Shown here: positions 60,051-64,000 of the stretch, one piece after another
Layout: the number at the start of each line of letters is the position of its first letter
Numbering within the stretch: position 1 is the first letter of the stretch
NCBI GenBank assembly: GCA_964244065.1
Contig: CAXTHH010000009.1
Span: 1 to 64,000, forward strand
Length of the DNA stretch: 64,000 nucleotides
Source of the DNA: JASLDZ01 sp964244065
GTDB lineage: Bacteria; Pseudomonadota; Alphaproteobacteria; Caulobacterales; Caulobacteraceae
Direction of reading: 5' to 3'
Program-made: the position numbers and the translations under genes
Notes under the pieces: generated by a model
The model's input: the letters and a program-made list of their open reading frames with translations, nothing else
Told to the model about the DNA's origin: nothing
Databases searched by the model: none

Positions 60051-61072
60051 CAGCGCGCCATGCGGGCGAGCACGTGCCGCTGGAAGAGCGTGAGCACCTG
60101 GCCGGTGAACTGCAGCAGCGCCTCGGGATTCAGGCTCTCGGTGCAGAAGTCGTTGGCGGCGTCGGCGATCGCGTCGGCGGGGAAGTCCGCCCGGGTCACC
60201 TCGTCCGCGAGACGGTCGAGATCGTCCGCGTCGCGCACGGGGATGAAGTGGCGCCACGGGATCATGCCTGAGAAGTAGAACAGCTGGTGTGGCGAGCCGA
60301 GCTTCAGCAGCACGCTGCGGCTCCGCAGGGTGCGGAACACCCGCGAGCAGGTGGCCCCGTTCCCATCCATGGAGAAGATGAAGCGGCTCAGGAGCTGGTG
60401 ATGCCAGTCCACCGCCTCGAAATACGGCTTGGCCTCCAGGAGGGCCGCAGCTTCAGGTGTGGCGCACTCCGCCGCGAAGCCGATCGTGAAGCGTATGCGG
60501 GGGTGCTGCTGGAACCGGGCGGCGTAGGAGAGCCGTTCACCTGCGTCCCGGCGCACGTCCTCCTCGTGCAGCACCCGTCCGGTAGAGGAGCCGCTGAACA
60601 TGACCTGGTTCAGCTTGGGCGCGTCCGTCATTCGGAAGCTGATGTCCGCCTCCTCCTGCGCGTAGAGATCGTTCTCCACGAACTCGGGGTCCGGCAGCAG
60701 GATCATCCGGCCGCCCATGGGCTTCTGGTAGCTGAACACGGGAACGTCCGGAGGAACCTCGCTCGGCTGGTCGCCAACGGCCATCACGATTGAGGCGGTT
60801 CCGAGGAAGCCCACCGCCGCCACGGCTCGTTGAAGCAGCGACCGGTAGAGCTCCGCGCGCAGGTGCACGATGCGCCGGTTGTACGCGACCGGATGGTGGA
60901 CGTGCTTCTCGCGCGTGGACACGGACGAGCCGTCGATGTCGTAGACGAACAGGTCGTGGTGGAGCGCATTCAGACGCGCCAGCTCGGCCGCGTAGTGCGC
61001 GTGCGCGACCACGGGCGCCGTCGCCCACGGCAGGATCTGCTCTAGCGCCCAGAGATGACTGTCGCGGCTCAT
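60050..61072 (-). CDS. Glycosyltransferase family 90 (CAP10/LpsA-like)
   Basis: 340 residues from ATG 61072; an in-frame TTG at 61123 would overlap the upstream stop by 4 nt. Family marks: VFSYQKPMGGRMILLPDPEF, LNQVMFSGSSTGRVL, LLSRFIFSMDGNGATCSRVF, RTLRSRSVLLKLGSPHQLFY and MIPWRHFIPVRDADDLDRLA. This matches the CAP10/LpsA/Rumi pattern (F-x-G-x-x-T-G, I-D-G-N, P-W-x-H-F-x-P-V). Characterised members transfer xylose (fungal CAP10, Rumi) or glucose or galacturonate-like sugars to LPS. With a UDP-xylose synthase in the same island, xylose is a reasonable donor guess. Confidence 0.85.
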   Translation of the reverse strand: MSRDSHLWALEQILPWATAPVVAHAHYAAELARLNALHHDLFVYDIDGSSVSTREKHVHHPVAYNRRIVHLRAELYRSLLQRAVAAVGFLGTASIVMAVGDQPSEVPPDVPVFSYQKPMGGRMILLPDPEFVENDLYAQEEADISFRMTDAPKLNQVMFSGSSTGRVLHEEDVRRDAGERLSYAARFQQHPRIRFTIGFAAECATPEAAALLEAKPYFEAVDWHHQLLSRFIFSMDGNGATCSRVFRTLRSRSVLLKLGSPHQLFYFSGMIPWRHFIPVRDADDLDRLADEVTRADFPADAIADAANDFCTESLNPEALLQFTGQVLTLFQRHVLARMAR

Positions 61073-61119
61073 CGCGGCTCCAACTGCGTCCGGGTCTGTG
61101 ACGCAGCCGGGCGGCGACG

Positions 61120-62106
61120 TCAAAGCTCGGGGGGCGCGGACAAGGCGGCCCCGGAGACCGCGGCGCGCACCCGCGCCTCGCTCAGCGCCTCCAGATCGAC
61201 CCCGTCACGGGGGAACATGCGGGCGAAGCGCTCGGCGGTCTCGTGCAGCACCACATGCGGCCGCACACGTTCGACGTAGTCCCAGTCGATACCCGACGAC
61301 CACAGCAGATGCAGCTCGGCGAAGCTCTCGGCCAGCATCGGGCCGAGGCCGGCGTGGTGGAAGGCGTAGCTGTCGCCGAACAGCACCACGCGCCGGGGGT
61401 CGATCCCGGGCGAGGTGTTCCGCCATACGGCGCGCGAGCCGACCAGGAAGCCGGGGGCAAACCCGCCTGCGTGGTGCAGGTCGCGGTGGCGCATCAAGGC
61501 GTTGGCTTCGACCCGCACCGCACGGCGAGGGAAGTCGTGCGCCTCGAAGGCCTCCATCTCCGGCGGATCGACTTTGCGTCCCAGATCGAAGACGACCGGC
61601 GCGGCGGCTCCGGGCGTCGCCTCCGTGACGTGCGCGGCGGGCCCAGCGCCCAGCGCCGCGCACACCGCGCGATAGGCCGCCACATACCCCCGGTGCGTCC
61701 AGTGCGTGTCGGTGCGCAGATACGTGTCGCCCTCGGCGCGGGCCCGGGACAGGGGGCCGATCAGGTCCAGCACCCGGGGATCGCGGGCCATGGCGCGGCC
61801 GAACCCCTTCCGCGGGTCGGCGAGGGCGCGCGCCGTGCGATCGGGGTAGACGGACAGCTTGTCCGGCGCGAACATCTGCAGGTAGGCGGCGCCGATCGTT
61901 TCCAGCCGGCGGGCGCGCCGGGCGATCAGCCGTCGCCAGCGCCACACGCGCCAGGCCTCCCGGGGCCCGCGACGATACAGGCGGGGGACCTGGCCCGCTT
62001 CGCCGAGCCAGAACAACCATCCGTCCCGGCCGACATGGACGCCGCGCTCGCCTCTCCCGATCAGGCCCGACCTCCTTGCCCGCTGCGCCGTCGCGCCGTC
62101 TAGCAC
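61120..62106 (-). CDS. AlgX/AlgJ-like SGNH O-acetyltransferase domain protein
   Basis: 328 residues from GTG 62106. VHVGRDGWLFWLGEAGQVPR is the typical 'G-x-D-G-W-L-F' entry of the alginate O-acetyltransferase AlgX/AlgJ family. YLQMFAPDKLSVYPDR matches the block-II substrate region. YLRTDTHWTHRGYVAA carries the catalytic Asp-x-His of the SGNH triad, and VVLFGDSYAFHHAGLGPMLA the Ser-containing block. Such proteins acetylate polysaccharides outside the cytoplasm after a membrane-bound MBOAT protein supplies acetyl groups. No MBOAT gene and no clear signal peptide are visible here. It heads the operon with GT90 and the giant glycosyltransferase. Confidence 0.85.
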   Translation of the reverse strand: MLDGATAQRARRSGLIGRGERGVHVGRDGWLFWLGEAGQVPRLYRRGPREAWRVWRWRRLIARRARRLETIGAAYLQMFAPDKLSVYPDRTARALADPRKGFGRAMARDPRVLDLIGPLSRARAEGDTYLRTDTHWTHRGYVAAYRAVCAALGAGPAAHVTEATPGAAAPVVFDLGRKVDPPEMEAFEAHDFPRRAVRVEANALMRHRDLHHAGGFAPGFLVGSRAVWRNTSPGIDPRRVVLFGDSYAFHHAGLGPMLAESFAELHLLWSSGIDWDYVERVRPHVVLHETAERFARMFPRDGVDLEALSEARVRAAVSGAALSAPPEL

Positions 62107-62196
62107 GCCCGATGGCCGGCGCGCCCTTTCCCCTCGCGGAGCGAGATCGTAGAGGGCGGGGCCGCGACGCCACGCGGCCGTCGCCGGAGCCTCCGA

Positions 62197-63501
62197 GTGT
62201 CCTCGCCGCCTCGGGAGACGGTGTTCCGGTCCGAGCGGCTGCACGCGGCCTTCACGTCCGGCGGCGGGGAGGGGCGGCCGCTGATCGTCACGTTCGACTC
62301 CCTGAACCACGACCTGTCGCTGGAGCGCCAGGGCTTCGCCGAGCCCTGGCTCGCCCTCACCGGCTACGACGCGGTGCACGTCGTGGCCGACCGCAACGAA
62401 TGGTACCAGGACGAGGACATGGCCGCCCTGTTGTCCACGGTGCGCGCGCACGCCGTCGGGCGGCCCGCCGTGGTCACTTACGGCTCGTCGATGGGCGGCT
62501 ACGCGGCCATCCGCTTCGCGGGACGGGTGGGCGCGAGCGTGGCGGTGGCGATCTCCCCCCAGTACACCATCGACCCGGCCCGCGTGCCGTTCGACCCGCG
62601 GTGGCGCCACCAGGGCCGTCGACTCCGCTTCCTGTGGGACGGGCAGGGGGACGACGCCTCCCTGAGCGAGGCCTTCGTCATCTACGACCCTTTGGACCTG
62701 GACCGGCTGCACGTGGAGGCGCTGGCCAGGCGCTTCCCGGTCACGCCGGTGCCCGTGCGTCACGGAGGTCATCCCGTGGGCGGCTATCTTGCCGAGGCCG
62801 GGCTGCTCGCCCCCACGGTGAAGGGCATGATCGAGGGCGGCTTCGACCTGGTGGCGTTCCGTGCGGAGGTGCGCGCCGCGCGCCGCCGCAGCGGCCAGTA
62901 CCTCTTCACATTGTCGCACCGACAGCCGGCGCACCGGCTCCGGACCGCGCTCTCGCTGGCGGATGCGGCCGTCGTGGGGGCGCCGCTCTCGGCGCCCTAC
63001 CTCAGCCTTCGCGGACGCCTCCTTGAGCAGGCGGGCCAGGTGGAGCGTTCCGAGGAGGACCAGCGGCGAGCAATGGCGCTCGAGCCTGCCTATCCGCGCT
63101 TTCGAGTTGAGCTTGCGGCTCTGCTGGCCCGGAACGGCCGGCTGGACGAGGCGGCCGACCTCGTCGAGGACCTGCCGCGCTTCGAGGTGTCGGAGGAGCC
63201 GGTGTTCATCCGGGCGTGCCGCATCCTGCTGCTCGCCCGCCGCGCCTCGGCGGCGCGAACCGTGGCCAAGGCAGGGCGCCGACGGATTCCCTCGTCGCTG
63301 AGACTGGCGGCGTGGGCCGCGGCGCTGGCGGGGCTGTCCAGGGCGCCCGGCGTCGGGCCGGCGCTGCTCGACCTCTGGCGTTCGCGGGTGCGGGTCGGTC
63401 GCGCGCTGGCTACCCGGCCGTCCCCGTCCCGGCTGGTCCGGTCGCGGCGACGATGGGCGGTGACGCTTGGCATGCCGGAGCGACCTCGCCTCTTCGACTA
63501 G
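62197..63501 (+). CDS. Alpha/beta-hydrolase-like protein with TPR tail
   Basis: 434 residues from GTG 62197. The N-terminal ~240 residues resemble the hydrolase-like proteins found in capsule and glycan loci: LIVTFDSLNHDLSLERQGFA, WYQDEDMAALLSTVRAHAVG and AVVTYGSSMGGYAAIRFAGR (nucleophile elbow G-S-S-M-G-G-Y). AISPQYTIDPARVPFDPRWR and RHGGHPVGGYLAEAGL (possible catalytic His) follow. The C-terminal part has TPR-like helices (LSLRGRLLEQAGQVERSEED, RMALEP-type turns). It may deacylate or otherwise edit the surface glycan. The function is inferred only from fold and location. It is convergent with the sulfatase-like gene (2 nt between stops). Confidence 0.75.
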   Translation: MSSPPRETVFRSERLHAAFTSGGGEGRPLIVTFDSLNHDLSLERQGFAEPWLALTGYDAVHVVADRNEWYQDEDMAALLSTVRAHAVGRPAVVTYGSSMGGYAAIRFAGRVGASVAVAISPQYTIDPARVPFDPRWRHQGRRLRFLWDGQGDDASLSEAFVIYDPLDLDRLHVEALARRFPVTPVPVRHGGHPVGGYLAEAGLLAPTVKGMIEGGFDLVAFRAEVRAARRRSGQYLFTLSHRQPAHRLRTALSLADAAVVGAPLSAPYLSLRGRLLEQAGQVERSEEDQRRAMALEPAYPRFRVELAALLARNGRLDEAADLVEDLPRFEVSEEPVFIRACRILLLARRASAARTVAKAGRRRIPSSLRLAAWAAALAGLSRAPGVGPALLDLWRSRVRVGRALATRPSPSRLVRSRRRWAVTLGMPERPRLFD

Positions 63502-63503
63502 CG

Positions 63504-64000
63504 TCAGACGCCGGAGAGGAGCAGCTCGCCCAGGTCGGACGCGCGCAGGTCCCGCCGCTCGGGCGCAAGGCCGGGCGCCTTGACCAGGTAGTCCGTGCGC
63601 CTCACGCCCTGGAGCCCCTCCAGCATGGGCCCGTGGTCGCCGTAGAGCGCCACCGCGCCGCCCGAGGGCTCCACTGCCCGGGCCATGGCGCCCAGAAGCG
63701 CGTCGGCGGCGCGCAGACCTCGCAGATAGGCGGCCAGCCCCGGCGGCGTCTCGTCCCGGCTCGCCTGCGGCCAGGGCGCGTGGTTCTCCATGGTGATCAG
63801 GAACAGGAAGGTGGGCCCCTCCGCCCGGCGCAGCTCCGCTTCCGCCAGCTCGGCCAGAGCCGCATCCGCGACGTAGGCGCCGGAAGCCGGGCGGGGGAAC
63901 CCCTCAGCGCCTGTGAACCGTTCGAAGCCCAGCTCCGCCAGGGCGCGATCCCGCCCGTAGAAGCGCCGGTCGAAGGGGTGGAGGCACACTGTGCGGTAGC
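63504..64000 (-). CDS. Sulfatase-fold protein (LTA synthase/phosphoglycerol transferase-like), 5' end outside window
   Basis: The last ~165 residues. VCLHPFDRRFYGRDRALAEL, GFERFTGAEGF, FLFLITMENHAPWPQA and AVALYGDHGPMLEGLQGVRR match the metal-binding C-terminal part of the alkaline-phosphatase superfamily. In particular they resemble the sulfatase-like proteins common in capsule loci (T-M-E-N-H-x-P-W, D-H-G-P). YLVKAPGL and ASDLGELLL end the protein. It may add or remove phosphoglycerol or phosphoethanolamine groups. The nucleophile Thr/Ser region is beyond 64000, so activity cannot be judged. Confidence 0.82.
   Translation of the reverse strand, partial: YRTVCLHPFDRRFYGRDRALAELGFERFTGAEGFPRPASGAYVADAALAELAEAELRRAEGPTFLFLITMENHAPWPQASRDETPPGLAAYLRGLRAADALLGAMARAVEPSGGAVALYGDHGPMLEGLQGVRRTDYLVKAPGLAPERRDLRASDLGELLLSGV

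Overview
The window reads as chromosome of a high-GC alphaproteobacterium, most likely a member of the Caulobacteraceae (Caulobacter, Phenylobacterium or Brevundimonas type). The evidence is the very high GC content, alphaproteobacterial housekeeping genes (secA, argJ, infC, rpmI-rplT, pheS, pheT, argS, thrB-rnhA), a DUF1134/EipA envelope protein, a large TonB-dependent receptor, a crtZ-crtW carotenoid pair and, most tellingly, a protein whose N-terminus closely resembles the Caulobacter RsaA S-layer protein. I cannot name the species. I saw no tRNA, rRNA, CRISPR array, integrase or transposase.

Left part (1 to about 14 kb): the 5' end of secA, divergent from argJ. A two-gene module follows argJ directly (a colicin-E5-like RNase domain protein and a small acidic partner). 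Then come uppP, an NTF2-like gene, mutT, and the comF / BioC-like methyltransferase divergent pair that leads into grxC - nitrilase - DUF1178. After these are an acyl-CoA ligase, a DUF1499 membrane protein, a metallo-beta-lactamase-fold hydrolase and a DUF442-type phosphatase.

Middle part (14 to 37 kb): a 1,098-residue TonB-dependent receptor, rimJ-like GNAT, rnhA-thrB, argS, crtZ-crtW, eipA, two sugar transferases (GT4 and GT9), infC with an apparent AUC start codon, a 1.3 kb gene-free stretch full of nested inverted repeats, an exported M28 peptidase, rpmI-rplT, and pheS and pheT separated by an oppositely oriented DUF3617 gene.

Right part (37 to 64 kb) is a cell-surface island. It holds an S-layer protein with a strong terminator and large multidomain glycosyltransferases. 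The sugar-nucleotide enzymes could make UDP-glucuronate (ugd), UDP-xylose (UXS), UDP-galacturonate (4-epimerase) and dTDP-glucose (rfbA). There is also a GT90/CAP10-type transferase, an AlgX/AlgJ-like SGNH O-acetyltransferase domain protein, alpha/beta-hydrolase and TPR proteins, and the end of a sulfatase/phosphoglycerol-transferase-like protein. Together these suggest synthesis of an acidic, possibly xylosylated and O-acetylated surface polysaccharide. In Caulobacter such a glycan (smooth LPS) anchors the S-layer.

Several intergenic gaps hold a family of 100-160 bp palindromic repeats (9407, 17808 and 31125, with related ones at 25338 and 28291). Many genes overlap by 4 nt (ATGA/GTGA), indicating tightly coupled operons. 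Because GC is so high, long antisense open frames lie opposite most real genes and were discarded.
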